Assembly (NCBI GenBank): GCA_963678675.1
Contig: OY783194.1
Span: forward strand, 13,282,972 to 13,346,971
Length of the DNA stretch: 64,000 nucleotides
Direction of reading: 5' to 3'
Origin: Xiphydria camelus
Lineage: Eukaryota; Arthropoda; Insecta; Hymenoptera; Xiphydriidae
Shown: positions 22,291 to 32,920 of the stretch, piece by piece
Layout: the number at the start of each line of letters is the position of its first letter
Numbering within the stretch: the first letter of the stretch is position 1
Translations under genes and position numbers: made by a program
The notes under the pieces: generated by a model
Databases searched by the model: none
Told to the model about the DNA's origin: nothing
What the model saw: the letters and a program-made list of their open reading frames with translations, nothing else

Positions 22291-22411
22291 GGGTGCGTCT
22301 CCGATTATGTCATTTTGGTTCCCCCTCTTCACTGCCGAAACCGTATTTTTTTTTAGAAAATCTTTGTAACTTTCTGAGATACTGGGGTGGCAAGTTTTCA
22401 AAATGTATATA
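22291..22411. other. Short junction sequence between nested elements
   Basis: About 120 bp with no recognisable feature. It ends in the TA target of the next element. Confidence 0.4.
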
Positions 22412-24402
22412 CAGGGTGGACCAGGTTAAACGTCATTTTTTTTATATGTGATTAACAACCAAAAAAAAAAGTAGACTCATAAGAAAATTTTTTTCAAAAA
22501 TGTTTCCTAACAAAGATACAGGGTGTCAAAGTTTCGAAAAAAATTGTTTTCTCATCATAACTTCTAAACTACTTGATCGATTTCCATGAAGTTTCGCACA
22601 CAGGTTAATGTAGAATAGCTCTAAGCAATAATTAAATAATTTTTAAAAATTCTCCAGTGGCGTAGATACTAGGGGCCGGTACGCTCCTTTCCTCCTCCCA
22701 ATCTTCGGCGCCACTGGACATTTTGCAAAGAAAATTTAATTATTGTATTCCCCGTTTAATTTAGAGAAAAAAATCACCCTTGCAAATTTTTGATTTATGG
22801 CTTCGTTTTTGAGATATTTATTTTAATTTATAAGGTTGCGAGCAGGCCAAAGCTAGCTTGAACTCCATTAATTGTGATATGTGATAGAGCAACAACAAAA
22901 AAATAGATTCTCATGAGAAAATTTTTTTCAAAAATGTTTCCCAATAAAGATATAGGGTGTCAGTTTCGAAAAAAAAATGGTTTTCTCATCATAACTTCTA
23001 AACTACTTGATCGATTTTCATGACATTTCGCACATAGGCTAATATCGTACAGCTCTAAGTAATAATTAAATAATTTTAAAAAATTCTCCAGTTGCGTAGA
23101 TACTGGGGGCCGGTACTCCCCTTTTCCCCTTCCCAATCTTCGGCGCCACTGGATATTTTGCAAAGAAAATTTAATTATTGGATTCCCCGTTTAATTTAAA
23201 GAAAAAAATCATCCTTGCAAATTTTTTATTTGTGACTTCATTTTTGAGATATTTATTTAAATTTATAGGGTTTCGAGCAGGCTAAACGTTATGATTGAAC
23301 TGCCAAGAAAATACAATATGAGAGGCCAAAACTGTTTTTAACATTTTATTACTGACTAGACATACATCAAAGATACAAAAAAAGCTAATCAACAATTAAA
23401 TTATGTTTTACAATAAGTTCTCAAAATGGAATCCACCGACCTCAATGCATTTTTGAGCTCTTCTGGCCATGGAATTAATTGCCGCTAAGACTTGAGGACG
23501 GTTTCTCTTCAGTTGACGGCACGCCTCTTCAATACGTTTCACCAAATCAAAAATTTGCAAGGGTGATTTTTGTCTTTAAATTAAACGGGAAATCCAATAA
23601 TTAAATTTTCTTTGCAAAATATCCAGTGGCGCCGAAGATGGGGAAGGGGGAAAGGGGGGTACCGGCCCCCAGTATCTACGCCACTGGAGAATTTTTTAAA
23701 ATTATTTAATTATTACTTAGAGCTGTACGACATTAGGCTGTGTGCGACATTTATAATAAAAACATTTTATATAATAATATGTAAAATGTATAATAATCGA
23801 TCAAGTTGTTTAGAAGTTATGATGAGAAAACCATTTTTTTTCGAAATTTCGACACCCTATATCTTTGTTAGGAAACATTTTTGAAAAAAATTTTCTCGTG
23901 AGAATCTATTTTCTTTTGTTGCTCTATCACATATCATATTTAATGGAGTTCAACCTAGCTTTGCCCCGCTCGCAACCCTATAAATTAAAATAAATATCTC
24001 AAAAACTCAAAGCCATAAATCGAAAATTTGCGAGGGTGATTTTTTTCTCTAAATTAAACGGGGAATCCAATAATTAAATTTTCTTTGCAAAATATCCAAT
24101 GGCGCCGAAGATTGGGAGGGGGAAATGGGGTTACCGGCCCCTAGTATCTACGCCACTGGAGAATTTTTAAAAATTATTTAATTATTGCTTAGAGCTGTTC
24201 TACATTAGCCTGTGTGCGAAACTTCATGGAAATCGATCAAGTAGTTTAGAAGTTATGATGAGAAAACCATTTTTTTTCGAAACTTTGACACCCTGTATCT
24301 TTGTTAGGAAACATTTTTGAAAAAAATTTTCTTATGAGTCTACTTTTTTGTTGTTGTTCTATCACATATAAAAAAAAATGACGTTTAACCTGGTCCACCC
24401 TC
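22412..24402. mobile_element. 2-kb palindromic element, CAGGGTGGACC ends, TA target
   Basis: Ends CAGGGTGGACCAGGTTAAAC and GTTTAACCTGGTCCACCCTC lie between TA dinucleotides. Each half holds two direct copies of a ~420-bp module (containing CATAACTTCTAAACTACTTG, ATTCTCCAGTGGCGTAGAT and CTTCGGCGCCACTGGA), inverted in the other half, so there are four copies in all. The centre (about 23290-23570) carries a transposase C-terminus on the minus strand. The TA target and the tail point to Tc1/mariner ancestry. Confidence 0.8.
23408..23542 (-). pseudogene. C-terminal 44 residues of a mariner/Tc3-type transposase
   Basis: An open minus-strand segment reading VKRIEEACRQLKRN and, after a short gap, AQKCIEVGGFHFENLL, then TAA. 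The KCIEVxGxHFExLL ending is characteristic of insect mariner/Tc3-type transposases. The rest of the gene is gone and the sequence runs straight into the repeated modules. Confidence 0.8.
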
Positions 24403-24406
24403 TATA

Positions 24407-25243
24407 CAGGGTGTCCCAGGACTGATGGTAAAAAATGAAATGGTGGATTCTGGAGATAAAAATATGATAATTTTTCCCCATGAACATATGTCCTAAAGTG
24501 CACCCCTTCCAAGCCACAGCCCTTTAAAGTTATTAAAGGAACTTGCATTAAATCTTGAATTCTGGTTGACAGGAAGTTAAGATTAAACCAAAATGATTAA
24601 GTTTGGGTTATTAAAACAAAATTAAACCAAAATGTTTGACTTGTTATCTTCTTGAGTGTACTGTACTCAATTATGAACCAAACAATGAGTGGAGAGGGAT
24701 GGAATTACAGAGGACTTCTGTTTTGTAACTACCATTAATTCCAAAGAGAAAATGAATAAAGATATGACGAAAGTAGAATTAAAAACTTACACACACAATT
24801 AACACTTGTTAAATAACTGTTTTTATTTACATTTTTATTACTATTTTTATTTACATTTATTTACATTTTTTTACTGTTTTTATTTACATTTTAGATTGTG
24901 TTCATGATTCTTGTTTCTCATTTTCTCTTTGGAATTAATGGTAGTTACAAAACAGAAGTCCTCTGTAATTCCATCCCTCTCCACTCATTATTTGGTTCAG
25001 AATTGAGTACAGCACACTCAAGAAGATAACAAGTCAAAAATTTTTGTTTAATTTTGTTTTAATAACCCAAACTTAATCATTTTAATCTTAACTTCCTGTC
25101 AACCAGAATTCAAGATAATGCAAGTTCCTTTGATAACTTGGAAGGGGTGCACTTTAGGACATATGTTCATGGGGAAAAATGATCATATTTTTATCTCCAA
25201 AATCCACCACTTCATTTTTTATCATCAGTCCTGGGACACCCTG
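24407..25243. mobile_element. 837-bp MITE, CAGGGTGTCCC ends, TA target
   Basis: Ends CAGGGTGTCCCAGGACTGAT and ATCAGTCCTGGGACACCCTG lie between TA dinucleotides (24405-24406, 25244-25245). Arms of ~390 bp are inverted (for example CCCATGAACATATGTCCTAA and its complement; GGAATTACAGAGGACTTCTG and its complement). The short centre is TTTACATTT-rich. Non-coding. It abuts the previous TA-targeting element directly. Confidence 0.85.
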
Positions 25244-25653
25244 TATATCTCATTAAATTTTTTAAAATAATTTGATACCTTATTTTTCAAAACAGTAGCG
25301 ATTATGATAATTAATCATTCATTATTTATGGAATAATTCAGTACAATGTGCACTGTATGAAACATCATTATAATATCAATTTTGTTATTTTCTAATTAAA
25401 AAATTTCGCTATCGGGGTTTGAAATCAATTAATTGTAAATTTATAACCGCGCATGTGCAGATCAAAATTTAGAACTAGTTACAAATTGCTTTCTGCGAAC
25501 AAACCTATTATTAGATCAATTTTGTTATTTTCTAATTTAAAAATTTTGTGAAGACAGTGCATTCACGGTCGATAAATTTACAAAGTGTGCACGTCGTAAA
25601 GGCACCGTGACTGCATTGAGTGTAAACACTGTCTTCACGCCGTGAACCACTAA

Positions 25654-25815
25654 GGCCCACTTGTTCAATGTAAGTTCAAGGCTGGTTCAGCTTGAACCGC
25701 CGTTATTGGTATATTTCGTGTCACACATAATATACCAAGAATTGTCATTCTTCTTCAATTGCCATTAGTTGGTTCAAGCTGAACCAGCCTTGAACTAACA
25801 TTGAACAAGTGGGCC
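25654..25815. mobile_element. 162-bp MITE with TAA duplication (PIF/Harbinger-like)
   Basis: TAA at 25651-25653 and 25816-25818. Terminal inverted repeats of ~45 bp start GGCCCACTTGTTCAATGT. It is absent from the opposite arm (about 21125), which confirms insertion. A 3-bp TAA duplication suggests PIF/Harbinger. Confidence 0.85.
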
Positions 25816-26096
25816 TAAGTGTGTTCACTGTGTAGCCACGGTGCTCTTAGCATGTGTACGTCACGCGATCATGCCACGTTGAGACCACAGTGATGCCACT
25901 ACGTGGCAGCACTGTGTGCGGTTAGCGTGCAAATGCACGCTTTGCTATCAGGGAGAGCAAACTGTTTCCGAAGTGACGTTATGTCATTTTGTTTATTATC
26001 TATGATAAAGTTTAGAGTTTACTATAATTAGATATAGGGGTTGAATGAAAAATCTATAGATTGGTCTCATAAATAAAATAAAACAGAAAAGCATTA

Positions 26097-26365
26097 CTCC
26101 GATAGCAAAGCGTGCAGTTAAGCCATAGTGTACGGTAGATGCACGCAGTGCTAGCATCCTGTGGCTCCACCGTGACCACACCGTGCAGTTTCTCCGTGGA
26201 GTTGTACAGCGTGAGTGCACGGTGTCTGTACGGTAAATGTTCTGGTGCTCTGGGCGGGAAGTCCCAACGTTTGCACTCAGTACAATCACTGTGTTTGCAC
26301 TTTTCTTGCACCGCGTGCCGAGCACCTTGTGAAGGCACAGTGAATGCATTGTGTTTTCACTCATT
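26097..26365. repeat. Truncated third copy of the 5-kb element's end
   Basis: Starts CTCCGATAGCAAAGCGTGCA and keeps the same CACNGTG-rich subterminal character with substantial divergence. It stops around the GTGTTTTCACTCATTG region. Confidence 0.6.
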
Positions 26366-26882
26366 GTTTATAATAAATTATTTGCCAATTTAATAAAAGT
26401 ATGGACTCATAGTGCTTAAAAATAATTTACAAATTAAACAAGTAATTTTACTTTTTTATCTTGACCACAATGGAGTCTCAAAATATGCGAAAAGCCAAGT
26501 AAATCATAAAAGTCGAGCACGGAGACCTCATTGAGCTTGGCCGGTGGCGAGTGAATGAACTACTGGCGCCACTGCTATATTTTACTTTTGAATATGGCGG
26601 CCAATTAATTATCGAGCAATTAATAATTTTTTCAAATCACAAACACATTTTACCGTAATTCATAATTATTACGATTGCCAATCAATTTTATACTAGAAAA
26701 GTTTTTTCGTTTTGTACTAATCGTTATTTCGTTGGCCATTTGAGTTTGCGCGCCAAGAAAAAAGGTAACCTGTCGCGTGTGCAACTACGTACGCTATTGG
26801 TCGGAGACGCAAGGACGACGAACGATTGGCTCTGTCTATCGCCGACAGACATCAATAGTCACGAGAGAAGTTCCCTAGGGCG
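26366..26882. other. No gene recognised
   Basis: Contains a short frame (26740-26934) running into the next element. No family recognised. Ends with GGGCG, the presumed target of the Transib-like insertion. Confidence 0.45.
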
Positions 26883-27839
26883 CACAGTGCTTTATCCAGT
26901 GGACAAAAATCAGATTTTTACTTACGCGATATAGAAAAACTAATTCGTTGAAATCAAAAAGTAATGCCCCTTATACCCACACCTATCCGTTTCTAAACAA
27001 TTGAATCACCGTTGCCATGCAAATAAATAAAGAAAGACGCGTCACAGCGTAAACATTCTCGTCTCAACAGAATTACGAACTTCTTTTTAGAAATTATTTT
27101 AAATGTGTATGTAATCTACAAAGTAAGGGGATTTTTATTCAGTTTATATAAATAAGAAAAGGGTTGACATACCGAAAAAAATATTCGTAAAACTTTTTTT
27201 TTTAATGTTTTTCCACATACGATTGCGGAGACTATTTCTTAAAAAGTTCCAAAAACCTCCTTTTTAGTTTAGTATTTTATTAAAGCTTGTACATTCCTCT
27301 TAATACCTATATATCGTTTCATTTGCTCAGGACTGCTCAACTATAGATATTTTCATTATGAGGACGCAAAACACCCGACATACGAATTCTATTTTTGGCT
27401 ACTAAGTGTCAAATACAAGGTTGACGGGGTTCAAGACAGGGTTTTGGCGGAGGTTTTACCCCCCCCCCCCCCCCCCTCCAACACCCCATTACAAACAAAC
27501 AAATCATAAGTATTTTTTAAAGTAAAAAGAAATAAATAGACAAACAAAGAAGTAGAACAACATTTTAATGTTTATTATTTTGAATTTTTGCAAATATAAC
27601 CATATTCGTAATCAGCGACCCAAGAAATTCCCCTATAGCAAATTTGGCATTAATCCGTCGATTTTCGAAAATCTCATCCGCCATATTGGATCCGCCATCT
27701 TCGATTTTTGAAATCTGACTTCAGATTCGTAAACAGCGACCCAAAAAACCTCCTTAACAATCATTTATTTACTGTTTGATTAACCGTCAAGAGGAATTTC
27801 TATTTTTGTCCACTCTCCCATATATCGGGGAGCACTGTG
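26883..27839. mobile_element. Transib-like non-autonomous element, copy A (957 bp)
   Basis: The left end is CACAGTG, 13-nt spacer, ACAAAAATC (26883-26911). The right end, read inward, is CACAGTG, 23-nt spacer, ACAAAAATA (27801-27839). This is the heptamer-spacer-nonamer pattern of Transib ends and RAG recombination signals. Flanks are GGGCG and GTGCG, a GC-rich 5-bp pair that fits a mutated Transib duplication. The interior has no transposase, a C20-like run (about 27460) and a ~120-bp module (CGACCCAAxAAA, CCGCCATATTGGATCCGCC) that is tandem in copy B. Confidence 0.8.
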
Positions 27840-28873
27840 GTGCGTAAAAACCTGGCAGACGAGAAAGTATGGGGGGTGATGGGTATGCGTCTTTACAAAG
27901 TGGAATTTATCGGCGTAATTGTATCTTTTGGAAATAAAACGTGGTTTTCCAAGTTAATAAAATATTTCCATTCGCGAAACGATTTCCCTCGCGTTTATTT
28001 CGATCCTCGGACGCGCTTGTTAATAAGAAGTACAAATTCAGTTAAATCGGATTAATGAAGGATGGGTGATAATCTCGTGATAAATCTAAAATAATTAACG
28101 AGTTGTACAGACAAGTGAACCGACGTGGAAGATTACAATGGCTAGGCAGTTCTCAGGATTGTTGAGTAGGGGGTTAGTGTAAAGATAAATAGAGAGGAAT
28201 AACAAAAATGAATTGTTTTGAAGTCATTAAATTTCTTTATACTTTACAAAGGCAATAATATTACAAAAATTATTCGTGGAATCAGAGAAAGTGATGAATT
28301 CTTCATGGAAATCACTTCGACTATGGACGAAGCAAGATGACGCTAAACAAATGGATGACCGAAGAGTTCGACGATGTGCATCAGCCTCCATGGAGAAATG
28401 TGCCAAAGACGAAGGGTGACTGGTATCCCGCTCAAGAGCTAGAAATAAATGGAACGTAAGATATTACTAATACAGAAAAAGAATGTAGCGCAGGTATTTA
28501 TTTACCAGTACGACTCACATTATCATCCGGTAACCAACATGATTGAATATTTCAGCAAACATCGATAACCAGGACCATGGTGAATGACTTTGTGTTTCGC
28601 AAGTGTGCCTGTGATCAGCAACCTGATCGGGTGCTTTGTACGAGCGCTGGGTTGGTGTCTCCCGCGGCAATGTAGGATTGCTTGTGACTGAAATCCTCCA
28701 TCGTTTCACTCTGTCACTCACCAACGAGCATCAACTCCCCCGAAGGACACGAAAAGCTGTAACATCAGGAAGACCGTGAAAGGTTAATAAAATTATCCAA
28801 AACGATACCACGAGTGTAAGCAAATCCTTTTCATATCATGATATTTTATGGAAAACTCACCGCTGCTTCATCT
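27840..28873. other. Mixed sequence, no gene established
   Basis: About 27950-28055 matches the dispersed repeat also present at 39880-39930 and 49820-49910 (CCATTCGCGAAACGAT, CGATCCTCGGACGCGCTTGT). A short frame at 28337-28459 is noted but unsupported. Nothing else recognised. Confidence 0.45.
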
Positions 28874-29044
28874 TTACAGGAGATGTTCAAACTGATTCCC
28901 TTGCTTAGCCAAGCAATAACCCAAGCAGTCGTAAAATGATGAGACCGTATTTTGGATCGCTTCCAGGGAGGTCTCACAAATCCTCGTTATTTCCCAGTCG
29001 AGGTCCTCAACGGTTAGGAGTGGGCGAAGCTCATTGTATAGAAT
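28874..29044 (-). pseudogene. C-terminal remnant of a mariner/Tc3-type transposase
   Basis: The minus-strand frame ends SFYDCLGYCLAKQGNQFEHLL and stop. This is a third, independent example of the insect mariner/Tc3-type tail (CLxxxGxQFEHLL). About 56 codons look homologous. The frame continues upstream to 29200 without recognisable similarity. Confidence 0.7.
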
Positions 29045-29194
29045 TAATTTAGAGATGCACATGCAAATTGGGTCTAGATTTACTGTACTATTACTATCAG
29101 TAGGGTATATTGCCTTCACCGTTAGTCTCATCAAATTTTCAAAAATTCGGTAATGTTGAACTACAAAAATGATCAACATAGGGATAAACATATG

Positions 29195-29389
29195 AGCCAT
29201 TGAAAACCAGAATGGTGTAAGTCACATTTCGTGTAAGCTGAGATTATTTGACTGTAAAGTTAAGCACAATTTGAAAAATCTGTCTGTTTGTATCATCTAG
29301 ACAGATTTTTCAAATTGTACTTAACTCTGCTGTCAAATAATCTCAGCTTACATGAAATGTGACTTACACCATTCTGGTTTCCAACGGCT
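29195..29389. mobile_element. 195-bp palindromic MITE
   Basis: Arms of ~90 bp: AGCCATTGAAAACCAGAATG pairs with CATTCTGGTTTCCAACGGCT, continuing through GTGTAAGTCACATTTC and GCTGAGATTATTTGAC. Short loop TGTTTGTATCATC. Non-coding. Confidence 0.8.
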
Positions 29390-29943
29390 TATATATCTCT
29401 CGATCACCATAGTATTGACGACATCCACATTTTTTGTATTGTTTCCATTATAGTTAGATTCGTATAAAAGTATATATTTCAATGATTCTTGCAAGATATA
29501 ATTCATAACGTATGATAAAACAAGAAAACACGCTCAAAACCAATGATGACAGAATAGTTTTCCTTGCTTTTTATGAAGTGTGATGTGATATTAATCTCAA
29601 AAGTATTGTGATAATTTTTATCATTCTAAAGGTTATTTATAGTTTAATTAGACAGGGGAAAAGTTTTCAGAGGTGTAACAATAACATCTATTTCTTGAGA
29701 CTGATTCCACAGTTTTCTAATTTCATTACAGTGCTATAGAATTTACTAGTTTTAAGAAAAATGAGGAAAGAATTTATATTTTTCAGTAATTTACAAAGCC
29801 TAAGTTTCCAAAATAAGAGACTGAAGTGAAAAAGTATAAATATAATATATCTATATAATTAATGATTATTCATTTAGCAAAGTCTAAATTGGGCTTCCAC
29901 ATCAAAAGTAAAAGTATTTTAATGCAAATTTTTCTTCTTACAA
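29390..29943. other. AT-rich, no gene seen
   Basis: No feature recognised. Confidence 0.5.
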
Positions 29944-30060
29944 TTAACCCTTTCGCTTCGAGCGACGGATATATCCGTCATCCGCGCGATGACCTGTGTG
30001 TACGAGCGACGGATATATTCGACATCCATATGATGCGTATATACAAGTACCATCTGTTCA
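29944..30060. mobile_element. Truncated TTAA-type repeat
   Basis: Begins TTAACCCTTTCGCTTCGAGC and contains two GAGCGACGGATATAT direct repeats. It is cut off by the pogo-like transposon copy 2 at 30061. Confidence 0.45.
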
Positions 30061-30945
30061 CAAGGAAACGTTTCGAGGCCGCCGCTTCCGATCTTGATGA
30101 AACTTCGTAAATTTAAAGTTTATCGAAAAATAAGAGACCCCTATTTTTTTATAGCGGCCCAATTTTGGTTTAAGGGGGTGAAATGGACCCCTGAATTTTC
30201 ACCCCCTTCGAGCTATCTCCGAAATGAAGCGAGACAGATGAAAACTTTCAATGTACGTTTTGTTTGGTTTTTTTAGTATAATAAAATCCCCTAAACAGAT
30301 TTTGAAAAAAAGCATTATTTTTCAAAAAAAAAATTTTTTTTATCTAATTTTTCGAAATTTCGGTTTAGTCATGTGGACAAAAATTTAGGAAATTTTATTA
30401 CAAATTCAACCATGTATGACATGATATATTTCCCTCCTACAGTTTTGCAAATTTCTAACTTTTATGTCTGATAATGAGCGGGCTACCAATGGCAGTGACG
30501 GGATAGGTCGGGGGTTATTACTTCTATGTATTTTAATGCCACTTTTCTTTTATTTAATAAAGTTCAACTTCTATAGCTCATAGTTATGACAATAATGGTA
30601 TTCCGTGAAAAAATGTTTCATACAAAGTTGTTTCTTACACCAAGCACACGTAATAACGGCAATATCGCCACATATGTGGCATCGTGGTTCCGAGTCCTGT
30701 GCAAAACAAAATTCTACAGGATGTTCAAATTCAGGAGGTCTCCTGAATATATATCCACTCTTGAACCACGAATATTTAATAAAGTTAGTAAACCGTGGTG
30801 AAGAAAACTGATTATGAGTAAGAGATTGAAGTTTTAAAATATTATATCTCGAATGAAGGTTAATATCGTTATTGAAAAGAGTTACAATATCTGAAAACCT
30901 CCTTACAAAATTCTTCCACATTCGAAATCCGTATACGTCTAGCGG
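30061..30945. repeat. Left long TIR of copy 2
   Basis: Reverse complement of 32921-33804, ending at the CTAGCGG boundary inside the transposase gene. Confidence 0.9.
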
Positions 30946-32183
30946 TTGAATCAGTCCGGTGGTGCCTTGTGGAATCGTCATTAATATTATTGTCTTGTCT
31001 TCTGGTGTAGCTTCTCGAACACTTCGCTCACATTGTCCACTCCAAGAGTCCAGCAGTAAGACGCTTGTAGATCCAGTTTTAGGGAAGTAAACTTCTTGCA
31101 GCCATGTTTTCATGAGATCGGTTGTAAGTTTCCCAGATTTGGAAGCCATGAAGTATACATTTGGCGGCCTAAACACGGTTTGTTGCACTCGTTCTCCCAA
31201 TTGCCCACTAGCCTCTTTTAATACCACATAAAGAGGCGACAGTAGTTTTCCATCAGCAGATATGGTGGGTTGTATAGTATAGCTGTGGGTTGTAGAAGAT
31301 ATTGATTGTACCACAGCTTCAATTTTTTTTGCCCCGATGTAGCTAAAGTTCGGCCAGAATGTATTTCTAAATTAAATCCACTCTGATCAGAGTTAAATAC
31401 ATTTTGTGGTCCATATTGTGTAATGAGTGGCTTCACTTGTTCTACGAAGGCATGGCTTCGTACTTTCAAACTTTCCTCACCCTCAACGTTTTTTCTCGTT
31501 ACAAACTTTGTGATCTTTCGAGAGACAATTCTATATGCTTTCTTGAATGACCTCAACCATGTTTGACTTGCTTTGAAGGTTGGAAGATTCTCTACTTCTT
31601 TTGCTTGTAAAGCCCATCGTTTAAGGTCTACATCATGTACTATTATTTTCGATCTACTAGCTTCTACAAATTTATCAAAAGTATATTTCGCTATGCGTAT
31701 TAATTTATCATTTTGAGTACCCCCCTGTCCTACTTGCGCAGCCCATCTTCGTAATTGTCTATCAGATTTCACTTTTTTAAACTGATGTTGAACTGCTGCT
31801 ACGGTTCGACGTCTTTTCTTCCCACTGTTCCAGTAATCTATGGCACTTTGTTTATATTCAAAGCTAACCGCTTCTTCATCGGGTGTACAGGGATATGGTT
31901 CTGGAGGTATAGAGGTTTCTACGTGAGGAACATCCTCGACATCCGATTCCAGCCAGTCAGTATTAACAGCGTGCATTTCACTATCCTCGATTGAATCTTC
32001 CAATTCCAATTTATTTTCATGTTCGACTCGAAATGATGAATCCTCCATGCTACGTATAATAATATTTTGTAATAAATCTTTCAATTGCACTTCTGCACTA
32101 TTCATTGGAGTTTCTCTTCCATTTGGTACACTGAAAACGGCCACCAATAAAGTTAACACATTGATCGGATTTATAATTGCCAT
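30571..32183 (-). pseudogene. Pogo-like transposase of copy 2, frameshifted
   Basis: Same gene as at 14397-16010. One A is missing from a homopolymer (8 A against 9 A in copy 1, near 31322-31330), just after NSDQSGF and the GRTLATSGQKK segment. This separates the DNA-binding half and first catalytic Asp (frame to about 31218) from the rest (frame 30571-31314). Other differences are sparse substitutions. Apart from this the catalytic and zinc-binding residues are as in copy 1. Confidence 0.85.
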
Positions 32184-32492
32184 AATAATAATATGAACTG
32201 CTGTGCACCATAGAAACTGAATATTCAGACTAAAAAGCTTTCTCTTTCGCTTCCTTATATATAATGAAGTCGCCTCACAAGAACGAAACAGACTGGAGAG
32301 GGTGGGAGGTCCGACTTCCCAAAAAGGGGCCATCATCCTCGGAGTCCGCGTACGAAAATATTTTTACATGGGCACAGAGCCAACTAATAATAAAGCTTGT
32401 CCAAAGAACTAAACTCCCTCTTTCGCATCACCGGGGCCATATAAGGCAACCCTACAAATAACAGGAATGTTGTTTACGGCATTTTCGAGGAG

Positions 32493-32529
32493 TATATATA
32501 CAGGGCCGAGAAGCAAAGAGCTTCAGTTT
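32493..32529 (+). promoter_or_regulatory. Core promoter of ORF2, copy 2
   Basis: TATATATA (32493-32500) is followed 30 bp later by CTTCAGTTT (TCAGT initiator, 32523-32527), placing a start site ~30 nt upstream of ATG 32556. Confidence 0.55.
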
Positions 32530-32555
32530 CATTGGCTGCGTCTATCATTCAAGTG

Positions 32556-32780
32556 ATGGGTTCAAACGAGTTACCGACTTTTGAGAAGATCGTGGAGGAT
32601 CTTAAAAATGGGCACATACCATTGCCGTCTCCCGGGAAATCGCTGGATCTGACATTCCGCACAACAGGACCATCCATGGCCGAAGTAGAACGAGAGCTGC
32701 AAGAATGTGAGGAGTACTGGAGGAAACAGTACGCGAAGAAGAAAAGTAAAGAAAAAAATGATTCCAACAAAAAACTATAA
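32556..32780 (+). CDS. Small ORF2 of the pogo-like transposon, copy 2
   Basis: 74 residues from ATG, the same product as 13781-14005 on the other strand. The first third resembles the PEX14/PEX39-type helix (TFEKIVEDLKNG with a following IPLPSPG). The middle is PSMAEVERELQECEEYW, a probable helix, and the tail is very basic. If unspliced it ends at TAA 32778-32780. A donor AAAA|GTAAAG after 32745 and the acceptor CCGCTAG| before 32928 are in matching phase. The spliced product would have 185 residues, ORF2 joined to the transposase's zinc-binding tail. Preservation of both versions in two copies argues that it is functional, but so does recent copying. Confidence 0.6.
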   Translation: MGSNELPTFEKIVEDLKNGHIPLPSPGKSLDLTFRTTGPSMAEVERELQECEEYWRKQYAKKKSKEKNDSNKKL

Positions 32781-32920
32781 AAATGCAGACAATTTTATCT
32801 AACCTGTGAGTGAATTATTAGTTACTTACACACAAACAGAAAATAATATAAATAAATTAACGGTCGGATTTATTAATAAGATTTCTGAACAATTTTTGTC
32901 CATTTTATTTTGATAATATT

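Larger units (their letters stand above)
20981..25953. mobile_element. ~5-kb composite element with ~700-bp TIRs (CCCxGATAGCAAAGCG ends)
   Basis: The left end is CCCCGATAGCAAAGCGT and the right end ACGCTTTGCTATCAGGG. The arms (20981-21708 and 25251-25953) are reverse complements once a MITE in each arm is removed (21262-21415 left, 25654-25815 right). The arms are rich in CACNGTG motifs near the ends, resembling subterminal repeats. The middle holds three other palindromic elements. No transposase of its own was found and the target duplication is unclear. A truncated third end lies at 26097-26365. Confidence 0.7.

Noticed and set aside
21020..26365. Many CACAGTG/CACTGTG heptamers, possible RSS-like sites
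   Set aside because: None has an ACAAAAA-type nonamer at 12 or 23 bp. They are subterminal repeats of the 20981-25953 element.
28337..28459. ATG-started frame MTLNKWMTEEFDDVHQ... ending at a GTAAG donor-like site, looking like a host exon
   Set aside because: Only 40 codons, no recognised family, and no partner exon with matching splice site nearby.
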